NCBI RefSeq assembly: GCF_000210295.1
Contig: NC_026744.1
Span: 1,054,001 to 1,118,000 of the forward strand
Reading direction: 5' to 3'
Source of the DNA: Trypanosoma brucei gambiense DAL972
Taxonomy: Eukaryota; Euglenozoa; Kinetoplastea; Trypanosomatida; Trypanosomatidae
Length of the DNA stretch: 64,000 nucleotides
The position numbers were made by a program, and so were the translations under genes. Positions within the stretch are counted from its first letter, which is position 1. Each line of letters begins with the position of its first letter. This document shows positions 10,417 to 21,393 of the stretch, one piece after another. A model generated the notes under the pieces. The model was not told the origin of the DNA, did not search any database, and was given only the letters and a program-made list of their open reading frames with translations.

Positions 10417-11828
10417 GAAATTATGTAACACTTGCTTCCCATCCTTTCTTTTGACACAACACGGAGGAGCCGCGAGACAATACGCAAGCCAAGTGAAGTG
10501 AAGTGAAGTGCATTAGAGCGGGTGTGCGTGCACTTACACGTTCGTGTGAACCTGCGACGGAAGTTATGGTATGTATGTGTGTATGTGTATTTTCCATTTT
10601 TTTGTTTTTTGTTATGGTGGTGACATATATAGAGTAGTGCAAAAAACAACAATAAAAAGAAAGGTGGATGAGGGAGGTTGTGCGAGGTAAATATGAGAAG
10701 AACAGGTGTAGAATTGGATTGACTGTTGTGTTTTCGTGTTTACCGGTGATTCCGATCGATACCTCGTGCTTCTCCTCTAGGCGATTATGGGAAGAAAGAC
10801 AATGGATCGAAAAGAACAACGGAGACAGAAAAAAACAACAACAACAACTCGAGAACGGCACAAAGAAAAAGTAGAAAAAGAGGACGGTTTCGACCAAGGG
10901 CGCCTCATGCGCCCAATATTGAATGTTGAGCTAGATGTATCTGTACTGGTCCAATCGTGGGCCCCCTTTTACCGAAGCCGCTGCTGTTTTTGTGGTTTCG
11001 TTTCCTTTTAGAGTTGGGTAGTTTATCTTGCTGCTCTCCGTCATTTTAAAAGGAAAACGAACAAGCCAAAGAAAAAAAGGGGAAGGATTTCTTACAGGCA
11101 GCATCGCCTGAAGGGGGAAACGAGTTGCGCCACGAAGGCCCATGGCCCCATCCGTACGTTTGTTTTCTGTCGGACCACCATGGCTTTCTTTTTTTTTTTT
11201 TAATTTTTGTTCTCTCTCGCTCCCGTGCCCCTATTGTTATTTCAAATGATGTGTTTCACTCCCAAATGGATCGATGGCAGCCCTTGTTCAAATTATTTGC
11301 ATAATAATAATACCAAAAACCTCCCTTATTTTTCTCTTCTCTTGCATTCCTTTGATTTGAATGTTGCATATTCTTTTCACCCCCTCCAAAAAAATAATAA
11401 TAATAATAACAATAACTGAAATAAAGAAGGCAACCCGTATTTAAACTACTACAGGAACAGCATTTATTGCACTCGCTCTCATTTGAGTGGTTTGCCGTGT
11501 GGCTGGTCAGTTGTTGTAGCTTTGTGGAATCACACTTTGCTGTGGAAGGTGGGAGTGTGACAGTGACTGAAAGAAAAATAAAATAAAAATTTCAAAAATA
11601 AAAGAAGGCGGTGCCACATTTCGACAACAAATTGGGGAAAAGAAAGGACATTTCTGATTTTAATTTCAGCAAGTGATCGAAAGTAATTGCGGTAAAGGGG
11701 GAAGTCGGCCAATATACACGCATATATATATATATATATATATATATTCGTTTGCTTTCTTCGCGGAAATTAGAGGTACTATCATACGGCAGTGGGAGGG
11801 ACCTAGTGAAACATCTCTCGCGCACTTC
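10417..11828. other. Intergenic region, low complexity
   Basis: A 1.4-kb spacer with (AAC)n near 10841-10850, (AAT)n at 11392-11414 and (AT)n at 11721-11748. A small open frame at 10787-11011 (74 residues, basic start) follows a TCTAG acceptor-like site but has no domain and poor codon variety; I do not call it a gene. A likely trans-splice acceptor for the RING gene is the AG at 11772-11773 after a pyrimidine-rich stretch. Confidence 0.55.
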
Positions 11829-13212
11829 ATGATCCGTTGGGTCCATGAGGGGTTGGTAACGTCCCCCGCAACTACTGCAGCAAGTGCAGGGATGGGCTGC
11901 GAATATCCTTTTCACCAGGATAATAACCAAACGAACATATATCCCTCACCACCACCAGGCGTCACTGGGGAGCCGCAAAATATCAGCACGGCGACAAGAG
12001 TAAATGATGTAGGGGGAGGGGCTGTGGAAGCTCCACACAATATTCCTGCTGGAGCACCATCATCCAACCGTCATCCGTTGGCAGAGAGCGGTTCAGGGTT
12101 TCCTTTCCGCTTTTCACAAAGGGGGGTTACCGCCCCATTCCACGCATTTTGTGGATCCGTACAGTCACAACTATTCGATGTACAACAGTTGTGGCCCACC
12201 GCCATCCTCAGTAGGTTACCAACGGTTATGTGGTGGGGCCCCACCTCCTCTACAATTCCGCTCAGGGTCTTCACAGATGTGGCATACTACGGTGATGGTT
12301 CCCACCCAACACTGGGGAGCGGTTGGTTATTTCCCTGCAATAGTTACCCGTCCCTCGCAACTGAATTTTTCCGGTTCATATGATCCAGTGGCGTGGTCGG
12401 GCCCACCGAGCTATCCTGGGCAATTTGCAGCGGGTAATCGCCGTCAGTTGGGTCAACAAGAACAGTATCGGCAACCGTACTCTAACTACCATAACCAACC
12501 ACAACCTCACCGCCAAATGCATGCACAACCACCATATATGGCTCACCGTATGACGGTAAATGCAGTTACGTATGGCTTTGGGGATCCTACACTGGGGGTT
12601 TACCGCACCTCTGCTGATGGGTGGAAATACCGCGGGGCATATGGTGGTGGACGGCGCCCTTCACCTCCATTCCAAGCGATGGTCACTCGACCACTGGTTT
12701 CTAGCAACGGACGCCGCAGGCGGGGGACTCACGCCAGAGCAAACATGGCTGGTGGCTGGGGAGATTTGGATACCGACGACTTATATGCGTTTGAGGCCGG
12801 TGAAAACCTTGATGTGGATAATATGTCTTATGAGGAGTTGTTGGAGCTCACAGAGCGTCTCGGAATGGTGGAGCGTGGTGTGCAACCCGCGAGACTGAAC
12901 GAACTGCGTGTTGTGATTACACCTACTCACGTGAAGCAACAATTAGAATCCGATAGGATGGTAGCTGGCCGTAATGGGCTCGTTAAGGGGGGTGCAAATA
13001 TTGACCAGGAGGAAAAGGAAGCAAATGAGAAAATGTGCGAGGAAGATCCAATCAAATGTTGTATTTGTCTAGATGGCGTCCTAGTTGGACAAACGGTCAC
13101 GCGAATGCCTTGCTGCCGAAACTTTCTTCACGCTTCGTGTGCCGCTCCATGGTTCGAGTCACACTTCCGTTGCCCAATCTGCAAGTCTGATATCCGTGGC
13201 GGCGATCATTAG
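11829..13212 (+). CDS. RING-H2 zinc finger protein with probable frameshift
   Basis: The C-terminal RING-H2 domain is clear: CCICLDG, then MPCCRNFLHASC, then W, then CPIC, giving a C3H2C3 pattern at about 13055-13190, typical of E3 ubiquitin ligases. Upstream is a Pro, Gln, Tyr and Gly-rich disordered region. The RING frame has no ATG before 12178 and extends back without a stop only to 12012. A second frame, open from the ATG at 11829 (just after a splice-acceptor-like AG at 11773), has the same low-complexity protein character and overlaps it. The two frames would be connected by a one-base change in the G6 run at 12121-12126. I therefore annotate one gene with a frameshift, either a homopolymer error or a real mutation. 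The conservative alternative is 12178-13212 alone (344 residues). Confidence 0.65.
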
Positions 13213-15540
13213 CTATTTTTGTTCGACCGTCATGCTACCCAGTTGCAACACCTTCTCGCTCTTGTCACTTTGCAGTGCAATGGCTTGCGAGGGAAACAAA
13301 GGGAAAATGTAATGTATTAACAAGAGGGGAAAGGGAGTTGGGAACATGTTACTAAGGTTGTAACCCATTTTCACGGGTTCACTTTACTTTGCTTTGATTT
13401 TCTTCTCTCTCTCTCTCTCCTTTTTTTTTTGTTCCACCGGTTGCTTTAATGAGTTTCCAAACTGCTGTTTTCTTACTCTACTAACCGCTTTCTTTCCCTC
13501 TCCTCCTCTCAAGGGAGTTTCGGTTGATATGAGAAATTTCATTGCCCACCAATGACCGTCTTTATTATTATTATTATTATCATTATTATTATTATTTATA
13601 CTCTTGTCGTTGCCGTTGGTGTTTTGCTTCCCTGTCTTCCCCTACCGTCACGCTAACTACTCTTCTGCATTATGGTCGTATGTAAAAGTGTCCGTAAAAA
13701 AAAAAAATAATGAAAGAAGGAGTACCGTGAAAATACAGCGCGATTTGTTTGTAAAAAAAGAAACAAAAAGATAAAGAAAGAAAGGATGTGTGCGTGTCTG
13801 TATTTGTGCAGAACGGACTAGTGGGAAAAGGGATCATGGGATGCAAAATGTTAGGGGAAGGGGGAGTGAGATGATATAAGTGAGGAAAAGAGAATCATGG
13901 TGGCGGTGAACACTGAAAGACGGTGATTTCTTTTCTTTTTTTTTTTTGGAACGTGCACGTTTTTTTTTCTTTTTTCTTTTTTGCTGATCGACGTTATATG
14001 ATACGTATTCATGTAAATATATTTATTCATTTACATATTTATTTATATTTACATTAACCGAGGAAGTTGCTGTTGTTCATAAATGCCTCTCACGGGGAAA
14101 AGAACCGATGGCGGTGATGGGGAATGGAGGTTAACAAAAGGGGGATTGATGTCCGGGGAAAGGAAAAGAAAAAGATAAAAAAATTAGAAAAAAAAGAGAG
14201 GAAATTAAATAAGAAAAGGGAGTTAAGAAGGAAAGGGGGAACCCCAACGGTTGAACACGAAAAGAGACAATCCCATATATATATNNNNNNNNNNNNNNNN
14301 NNNNNNNNNNNNNNNNNNNNNNNNNNNNNNNNNNNNNNNNNNNNNNNNNNNNNNNNNNNNNNNNNNNNNNNNNNNNNNNNNNNNTTTAGATAAGTTTCCC
14401 TCGGCGTATATGTCTGTGTGCGTTGCTACTGCTGTGGAGGGGATTTTTATTTTTATTTTTTTTCTCTTTGTTATTATGAGTACAAGAGGGAGCTTAAAGA
14501 AAAAATGAAAGATGCATATGTGGTTTTCCACACACTCAGAGTGAATGACTGAAGTGGTGGTTGTATGAAATACACAAATATATACGTATATATAAATATA
14601 TATATTTCTTTATGTATTCATACATATATTCACATATTTACATATTTTTATATAAATGTGTGTATTAATAATGATACTACTAATAGTGATATATATGTTT
14701 ATATGTATTTATTTATATATATTTATGTACTCGTGTGTGCCCTTATGCTTACGTAGGATAACAGATACATATGCACACAAACAAGAAAAGAAAAAAAAGA
14801 AGAAAAAGAGAAAAGGAGGAAAGAACAAAATGAACATTTACACCCCAGTGCTTTCCTGTGGATTTGTTCTTAGTCGAACACACTTCCTCAAATCCCCCCC
14901 GTTTTTTTTATATATTGAGTAAAAGCTGCCTCTTTTCTTTTTCTTTTTCTTTTTTTCGTAATGATTGTTTTATTTTAAATATAAAAACTAATATTTTTGT
15001 TTTTGTTTCATTTTTGCCTCTTTGAGGAAGGGAAGGAAAGGGAAGGAGGGGAGAAGGGGGGACTCACGAGGGTGATTGAGGGGAGTTCTACAAAAAAAGT
15101 TGATTTTTGGCAGGGTGGCATTTCGTTAAAATTTTTTTATTTTCTTTTTTCTTTTTTTTTTTTGCTTCGGTGTGGTGAAGGGCGATGATGGAGCTGACGT
15201 GGATTTAACCACGTTTATCTCTTTTTCTTTCTTTCCTTCTTGTTTCGTTTTTGTTTCGTTTCGTTGTGTTTGTGATTGTGCTTGTGTCTTACTTGCGTGT
15301 CATAATTTGTGAAAAAGGAGGGGTGGGGTTTGTAAGGAAAGGAAAAAGGAAAAAAAAATTAGAAATAAAAATAGAAGGGAAGGGAAGAAAAGAGGGAAAA
15401 GAAATAAATGAATAACAAAGGGGGAAAGGAATGAAGGTATTGCAGGAAGTTAAGTTGTAGGTGTTTGTTGGGTGGTCGGTAACAGAAATAAAAACGAAAA
15501 GAATCGCACATTTTTTTTAAAAATTTCGAAACGATCATCG

Positions 15541-15575
<35 letters not shown>

Positions 15576-16513
15576 GCCGAAAGAAAAGATTCATTCTCCC
15601 CGTTTTCATATCTAATTTTCATTATTATTACTATTATTGTATATTGACTTTTTCTTGCTTTCCTTCCCCTGGGCATTATGTTGTTTGCCGTCGTCGTAAT
15701 TCTTAAGGGAATGTGGTCAACCACTCACGCCCCCCTTCTTAGCATTTTTTTTTGTTTCACCACCCTTTCCTCAAATCCAGGAACAAAAAATAACCGAAAT
15801 AACCAAAACAAACAATAAATGAGCGTATCGTCTCTATGAAAAGTTAAGCGGTGTCTTTTCTTTTTGTTTCGTCGCCGTCTTTAATTCATCCACCTTCTTT
15901 TTTTTTTCCTGTGGTTCCTCTTGTGATTGTGTGTCATATGAAGTGTTGGAATCTGAGGCACACTCTAAAAATCACGTTGTGGCAACTTCCATGGTTTTTT
16001 TTTCTCCCTTCGACTATCATATTCCCTTTTTATCTTGTTCTTTTGCTTTTTTCCCTTTCCTTTTCTCTACGTTTTTTTTTAGTTTAATTGTTTTTCTTTC
16101 GTGACTTTTTTTTTCCTTCTTTTAATGAGGTTTACTGGTTTGTTCTGGCGCTTCTTATTATGCCCCTTTCTTTCTTTCTTGCTTCTGGTTTCCGCATCCG
16201 CTATTTGTACTTTTCTGCTACCGCCGTGAATTGCAAAGTTTCTTCCCTCTTTTTTTTTTTCCCCCTTCTGGTTTTTGTCCATCAACTTGTGTTTTAATTA
16301 TTTTGTATTGTTGTTGTTGTTGGTTCTGATGCTTGACAAGCGGTTTAAGTCAAGCTATTGGTTATAATAGCCAACTGGCGGCAAGTAAACATATTCATCG
16401 CAACAGTGCTTTAAGAGGAGCAACATACTAAAACAAAATTTCTGTAAGGTAGTAAGTGAATAAATAGGGGAATAATATAAAAGCATAAACTCGAAAAAAA
16501 AAGAAAGAAACTC
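13213..16513. other. 3.3-kb gene desert of low-complexity DNA
   Basis: No coding region is supported. Contents: an (ATT)n block at 13561-13600, alternating purine-rich and pyrimidine-rich low-complexity stretches, a 100-N gap at 14285-14384, an AT-rich tract at 14570-14740, an (AT)n run at 15545-15572, and strongly pyrimidine-rich DNA at about 15850-16280 that could hold trans-splice signals for the leucyl-tRNA synthetase gene. It may represent unusually long UTRs. The gap could hide a small gene. Confidence 0.6.
14285..14384. other. Assembly gap, 100 N
   Basis: A run of exactly 100 unresolved bases, the conventional length for a gap of unknown size. It directly follows a TATATAT run, which probably broke the assembly. 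Confidence 0.99.
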
Positions 16514-18320
16514 ATGTCGACTGTACGACGTGACAGACTTGTAAGCATCGAAGCCGAGGCACAAGCACGATGGTCGAAGGAGAAAATTTACGAGTTGGAT
16601 GCTCCACTAAAAGGTGAAGAAACGCAGCCGAAGTTTTTCACAACGTTTCCGTATCCCTACATGAATGGGCGGTTACATCTCGGTCATACCTTCTCCCTTA
16701 CAAAATGTGAGTTTGCCACACGTTTCTGGCGGATGAAAGGGTACCGGTCGTTATGGCCATTTGGTCTTCATGTAACGGGAACGCCCATCGCTGCGTGCGC
16801 ACAGAAAATAAAGTTGGAGATGGAACTTTACGGGAACCCTCCACAATTTCCCGCGGAGGTGGAGGACAAACCGTTGGAGAAGAAAGATGAGGTGGCTACA
16901 ATTGGTCAACACAAGGGCAAGCGTGGTAAAGCAGGTCCTGCAAAACCACAATGGATTATTATGCGCACGATGGGGATCGAGGAGAGTGAAATACCAAAAT
17001 TCGCCGATCCGCTGCACTGGTTTGACTTCTTCCCTCCACTCGCTATTCAAGACTTAAAGCGCCTTGGTTGCCATATTGACTACCGCCGCTCCTTCATTAC
17101 GACGGACCGCAATCCGTATTATGATCGCTTCGTCTCATGGCAGTTCCGAAACCTTCGCAGCTCCAATTACCTCCACTACGGCAAACGATATTGCATTTAC
17201 TCTCCACTGGATAAACAACCTTGTGCTGATCACGACCGAGCAAGTGGTGAGGGCGCCCTGCCGCAAGAATATACCGTTGTTAAGCTGAAGGTAAAGAATC
17301 CCCTGGAGCAGCCGGCACTTGCACCATTCAGCGAAATTATTGGTAATCGTTCAGTGATTCTTCCGGGGGCGACTCTGCGCCCGGAGACGGTCATTGGCCA
17401 AACAAACTGTTGGGTTTCTCCCAACTTCTCGTACATGGCATACAGCATTCTTAATGGCACTGGGGATGAGGAGATTTACATTATGACTTCTCGGGCTGCG
17501 AGAAACCTTGCCTATCAGAACTTTACGGTGAACGGGAAAACTGGTGTGGACCCGTCGCCACTGTTTGAGGTGGATGGTGCCAAACTCATTGGTCTGCCGC
17601 TCTCTGCNNNNNNNNNNNNNNNNNNNNNNNNNNNNNNNNNNNNNNNNNNNNNNNNNNNNNNNNNNNNNNNNNNNNNNNNNNNNNNNNNNNNNNNNNNNNN
17701 NNNNNNNNNNNNNNNNNNNNNNNNNNNNNNNNNNNNNNNNNNNNNNNGTGCTTGGCCGACAAACTTCTGTTGTACTGGAACCGTTTCCGAAGGTAACGGC
17801 CCCTGTCGAGTATGCCACACTTGTTGCGAGTCGCGTTTTGACAGATGTCGTGAAGGAGATCCGTGCGCAGGTAACGAAAGCACAAAAGAAACGTGGCCCC
17901 ATCACTGAGGTTTGTGTGTACACTTCTGGTGCCTACTCCGAGTGGCAGGTGAAGGCGCTTGGGCTTCTACGCGAGTTGTATGAGGCCAACAACAAGTCAT
18001 TTCCCGCAGAGTTCTCGAAGGCTGTGATGGCGCGGCGGCAGGACTGGATGACAAAAGATATCCTTCCCGATGTGATGGCTTTTGTTTCTTTCACCAAAAT
18101 GAACGTGGAACAGTACGGGGAGGAGGCGCTAGCATCAACTCCAGCAATTAACGACATGGAAGTATTGAAGGAGGTACATGCGAGCGTATGCAAGTTATCA
18201 GGTGTGCCAACGGTACATATTCTATCCAATGAAGACGAGACGTACACAGAACATCGTGTGGCACGTAAGAAGTGCCGTCCGGGTGAGCCTTCCGTAGCCT
18301 TTCCGGACAAGAAGGCATGA
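16514..18320 (+). CDS. LeuRS: Cytosolic-type leucyl-tRNA synthetase, interrupted by assembly gap
   Basis: The N-terminal ~365 residues before the gap carry the class I signature region FPYPYMNGRLHLGH (HLGH at residues 55-58) and WPFGLHVTGTPI, then sequence of the CP1 editing domain ending near ARNLAYQNF. After the gap the last ~190 residues match the C-terminal part of archaeal/eukaryotic LeuRS, ending in a CRPGEPSVAFPDKKA tail. The enzyme charges tRNA-Leu in the cytosol; trypanosomes may use the same gene for the mitochondrion. Family members are about 1,070-1,180 residues. Only about 555 are visible, so roughly 500 residues (about 1.5 kb), including the rest of the editing domain and the KMSKS loop, are missing, far more than the 140 N shown. 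The two parts are in different frames because the N count is arbitrary. Start ATG at 16514. Confidence 0.92.
17608..17747. other. Assembly gap, 140 N, within LeuRS
   Basis: A run of 140 N inside the leucyl-tRNA synthetase gene. Comparison with the usual length of the enzyme shows that about 1.5 kb is missing, so the stated size is wrong. Confidence 0.97.
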
Positions 18321-19307
18321 GTTGATTTTTCATAAGGTTTGTTGAGAATACACCATTATAACGCGTGCCCTTGCAAGCTTGTGAAGAGACGAAAAGCCAA
18401 AAGGGAAGGTTGAAAACAGGAGTGAATAATATATATATATATATATATTTTCTGGGGAATCTGGAAGGGGGATGAGGACATGTGTCAATACTGATCAAGG
18501 GAGGTGAGGTCGGTGAAGCTCTAGTTTTTCCCCCTGACTTATAACCTTTAAAAGAAGGATTTCCCTTATGTTATTTCGTGATGCGTGAGTGTATAGATGC
18601 GCGTGATAAAATGCTTGATGAGAGAAGGGAGCTGACATGTTTGCTATCGTGTCAAAAGGAGGGGAAAATGTAACCCTTTTCCCCTCCTTTTGTCTTTGGT
18701 TGTGCCCGGTAGTGCTCAGACAAATCTCATTTTTGTTTTCTACATCGTCCCGTTCTCCACTTATCCTGCATTTTGGCGTGCTGCCATCTGTGCACCATCG
18801 CATCCCGCAGTGCGAAAGCCACTTCAACTCCTTTCCCCATTTTCCTCGTGCGCTGCTGAATGTGCATTCGTAAGAGAAGGCAACGTGGCTTGCATGTTTT
18901 TATCGTGAAAACAATATATATATATATATACATTTATTTGTTTATTCATTACTGAATTCCCAGATAATGCAACAATTGGTAATTGGTTGTAATTATAAAT
19001 GAACTATTAAGGAGGTTGTGCTTTACCCTCACTCACTGTCATTCTTCTTTGGTGTTAGTGTCAACGAAACGTCTTTTTTTAAAGTGGTAAACCCCATGCT
19101 AGTCACGTTTAACCGCTTCCTCTCCCCCCCCTTTCCCCCCGTATCATTCTTTAGGAAGGTGATTTGGTAACTATATTGTTGAAACCCCTCTTAGACGCTT
19201 CTACATTCCTTGTATTGAACGCATATTGCCGTCACTGCGGTAACTGCATTTAGTTACTTTCCTTTCTGTGCTTCTTTTTGTAGAACGCAGGTGCCGGTTT
19301 GAGAGGA
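18321..19307. other. Intergenic region with strong hairpin
   Basis: Holds (AT)n runs at about 18428-18447 and 18913-18930, a perfect 16-bp hairpin at 18653-18692 listed separately, and pyrimidine-rich sequence ending in TTTTTGTAG at 19283, a likely trans-splice acceptor for RPT2. No gene seen. Confidence 0.65.
18653..18692. repeat. Perfect inverted repeat, 16-bp arms
   Basis: Left arm 18653-18668 (CAAAAGGAGGGGAAAA) and right arm 18677-18692 are exact reverse complements with an 8-base loop. The stem would form an intramolecular hairpin in RNA. It sits about 330 bases downstream of the LeuRS stop codon, so probably in its 3' UTR or in the spacer before RPT2. Its purine-only/pyrimidine-only arms also place a polypyrimidine tract in the right arm. 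Confidence 0.85.
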
Positions 19308-20621
19308 ATGGGGCAAGCAGGTGGGAAGGAGCAGAAGCGCCAACAGGAGAAATGGGAACCTCCGGTGGCGACGGATATTGGAAAAAAGAAGAAGCGTCAT
19401 GGCCCTGATGCGGCGGCAAAACTGCCGAAGATATACCCCTCCAGGGCCTGCCTCTTGAAGCAACTACGTCTTGAGCGGTGCAAAGACTACCTATTGTTGG
19501 AGGATGAACTACTCACAATGATTACGTCGCAGTGGGACGCACAGGAAAATCTTGAGGAGGGTGCCATGTCACATTATGAAGCAGAACTAAGCAAAGTAGA
19601 TGCTTTGCGTGGGATGCCACTCGAGGTGGGCACCCTTGAGGAGGTTATCGACGATACGCATGCCATAGTTTCCACAGCCGGCTCGGAGTACTACGTTGCG
19701 ATGCTTTCGTTCGTTGATAAGGAAAAGTTGGAACTTGGTTGCAGCGTGCTACTCCATGACCGCTACCATAATGTTGTGGGGCTTCTGGAGAGTAACACAG
19801 ATCCGCTCGTAAGTGTCATGAAGGTTGATAAGGCACCGCAGGAAACCTATGCTGATATTGGCGGATTAGAGGATCAGATTCAGGAGATAAAAGAGGCGGT
19901 TGAGTTCCCTTTGTCACATCCTGAATTGTTTGATGAAGTCGGCGTAAAGCCACCGAAAGGAGTTATCCTCTACGGTGTCCCAGGCACTGGTAAGACTTTG
20001 CTCGCAAAAGCTGTGGCAAATCAAACGAGTGCCACGTTCCTGCGCGTGGTGGGGTCTGAACTTATTCAAAAGTACTCCGGTGAGGGACCCAAACTCGTCC
20101 GGGAATTGTTTCGTGTGGCTGAGGAAAACAGTCCGTCCATCGTTTTTATCGATGAAATTGATGCAATCGGGACAAAAAGGTACGATACAGACAGCGGTGG
20201 CGCCAAAGAAGTGCAGCGTACCATGTTGGAGTTGCTCACTCAACTCGATGGATTTGATAGCTGTAATGATGTGAAGGTCATTATGGCAACAAATCGCATC
20301 GAAACATTGGATCCGGCGCTCATTCGTCCGGGCCGTATCGACCGGAAGATTGAGTTCCCGTTTCCCGATGAGAAGACAAAGAAGATGATTTTTGAGATTC
20401 ACACGAGCCGCATGTCCCTAGCAGAGGATGTTGATCTGTCGGAGTTCATCCACGCAAAAGACGAGATGAGCGGGGCTGATATCAAAGCCATTTGTACCGA
20501 GGCTGGTCTCCTGGCCTTGCGCGACCGGCGCATGAAAGTATGTCAGTCCGATTTCGTAAAGGGAAAAGAAAATGTGCAATACCGCAAGGATAAGGGTCGC
20601 TTCTCCAAGTTTTACCTTTAG
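19308..20621 (+). CDS. RPT2: 26S proteasome regulatory ATPase subunit 4 (RPT2)
   Basis: A 437-residue AAA ATPase. The ATG at 19308 gives the N-terminus [10 protein letters not shown], matching the N-myristoylation start conserved in RPT2 orthologues; this and a splice-acceptor AG at about 19283 decide the start. Walker A is GVPGTGKT at residues 223-230, Walker B is FIDEID around residues 280-285, and the second region of homology includes [20 protein letters not shown]. The C-terminus FYL fits the HbYX motif that docks the ATPase into the 20S alpha ring and opens its gate. RPT2 is one of six ATPases in the base of the 19S regulatory particle, which unfolds ubiquitinated substrates in nucleus and cytosol. 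All key residues are present. Confidence 0.96.
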   Translation: MGQAGGKEQKRQQEKWEPPVATDIGKKKKRHGPDAAAKLPKIYPSRACLLKQLRLERCKDYLLLEDELLTMITSQWDAQENLEEGAMSHYEAELSKVDALRGMPLEVGTLEEVIDDTHAIVSTAGSEYYVAMLSFVDKEKLELGCSVLLHDRYHNVVGLLESNTDPLVSVMKVDKAPQETYADIGGLEDQIQEIKEAVEFPLSHPELFDEVGVKPPKGVILYGVPGTGKTLLAKAVANQTSATFLRVVGSELIQKYSGEGPKLVRELFRVAEENSPSIVFIDEIDAIGTKRYDTDSGGAKEVQRTMLELLTQLDGFDSCNDVKVIMATNRIETLDPALIRPGRIDRKIEFPFPDEKTKKMIFEIHTSRMSLAEDVDLSEFIHAKDEMSGADIKAICTEAGLLALRDRRMKVCQSDFVKGKENVQYRKDKGRFSKFYL

Positions 20622-21393
20622 CGGCGTGGTCGGGAATGAGTTGTGTGGGAGGCGGGATGGGTGTAAAAGTCATGCAAAGCACAGGGAAAGGCCACAATTC
20701 CATATGTGTTTCGACTTTTCTAGTGGCCGCTCGTTCCCTTTAAACTCGTTTCCCTCACTGTCCCGCCTATACCAAAGGTTGTGGAGTGCCTTTTCTCCCA
20801 TAATCCCCTCATTTATTACTTCGCTCTGATGAATCTGACAGATGTTGAGTGAATACGGGACTGTGTGTGCGCATGTGTAGTTGGGTTATATATGCGTCCG
20901 CACCGTGAAGAGAAACGACGAGACCGTTGATGTTTCTGGTGTCATGAAACGTACAAAGTGATGATTTCCCCCCCTTTCATCTTCTGACACCTTGCGCAGT
21001 ACATTTTTCAGCGTTTCTATGCATATTTCAAATATGTGGGGCAAGTAAAACCGTTTTCTTTTTGTTGGTTCTGTTTTGCACTACTTTGCGGTATATCGTC
21101 TCCCCGTCTTGTTGTTCCCTTTATTTTGCATTCGCCACAAACGCGGCCTTTGGTTTCCACAGTAGACACGCAAAATACAATCAGTAAATAAAAAGGTAGC
21201 GCAGAGGCGACAGGTGGCACTGACAGTTTGCCACTTTTAACGCACTTGTCTCTGCAAGATAGCAGGGAGGCTGTTATCTTTCTTTTCGGTTGAAGCTGTT
21301 TTTTTTTTGTTCTATAGGTGTATTTATATTCTTTTTTTGTTATTATTATCGTTACCCTTGGAAGACAGCCAATCACTTTGTTGAGTCGCAGGA
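20622..21393. other. Intergenic region
   Basis: Spacer between RPT2 and the reductase. T-rich sequence before the AG at 21316-21317, and another before an AG near 21368, are candidate trans-splice acceptors. No gene recognised. Confidence 0.65.

Noticed and set aside
10787..11011. Small basic protein gene after a TCTAG splice-like site
   Set aside because: Only 74 codons, the first third is encoded by AAC/GAA low-complexity DNA and there is no domain; kept as a note only.
14124..14508. Open frames crossing the N run at 14285-14384
   Set aside because: The frames depend on unknown bases and are Lys/Glu low-complexity sequence.
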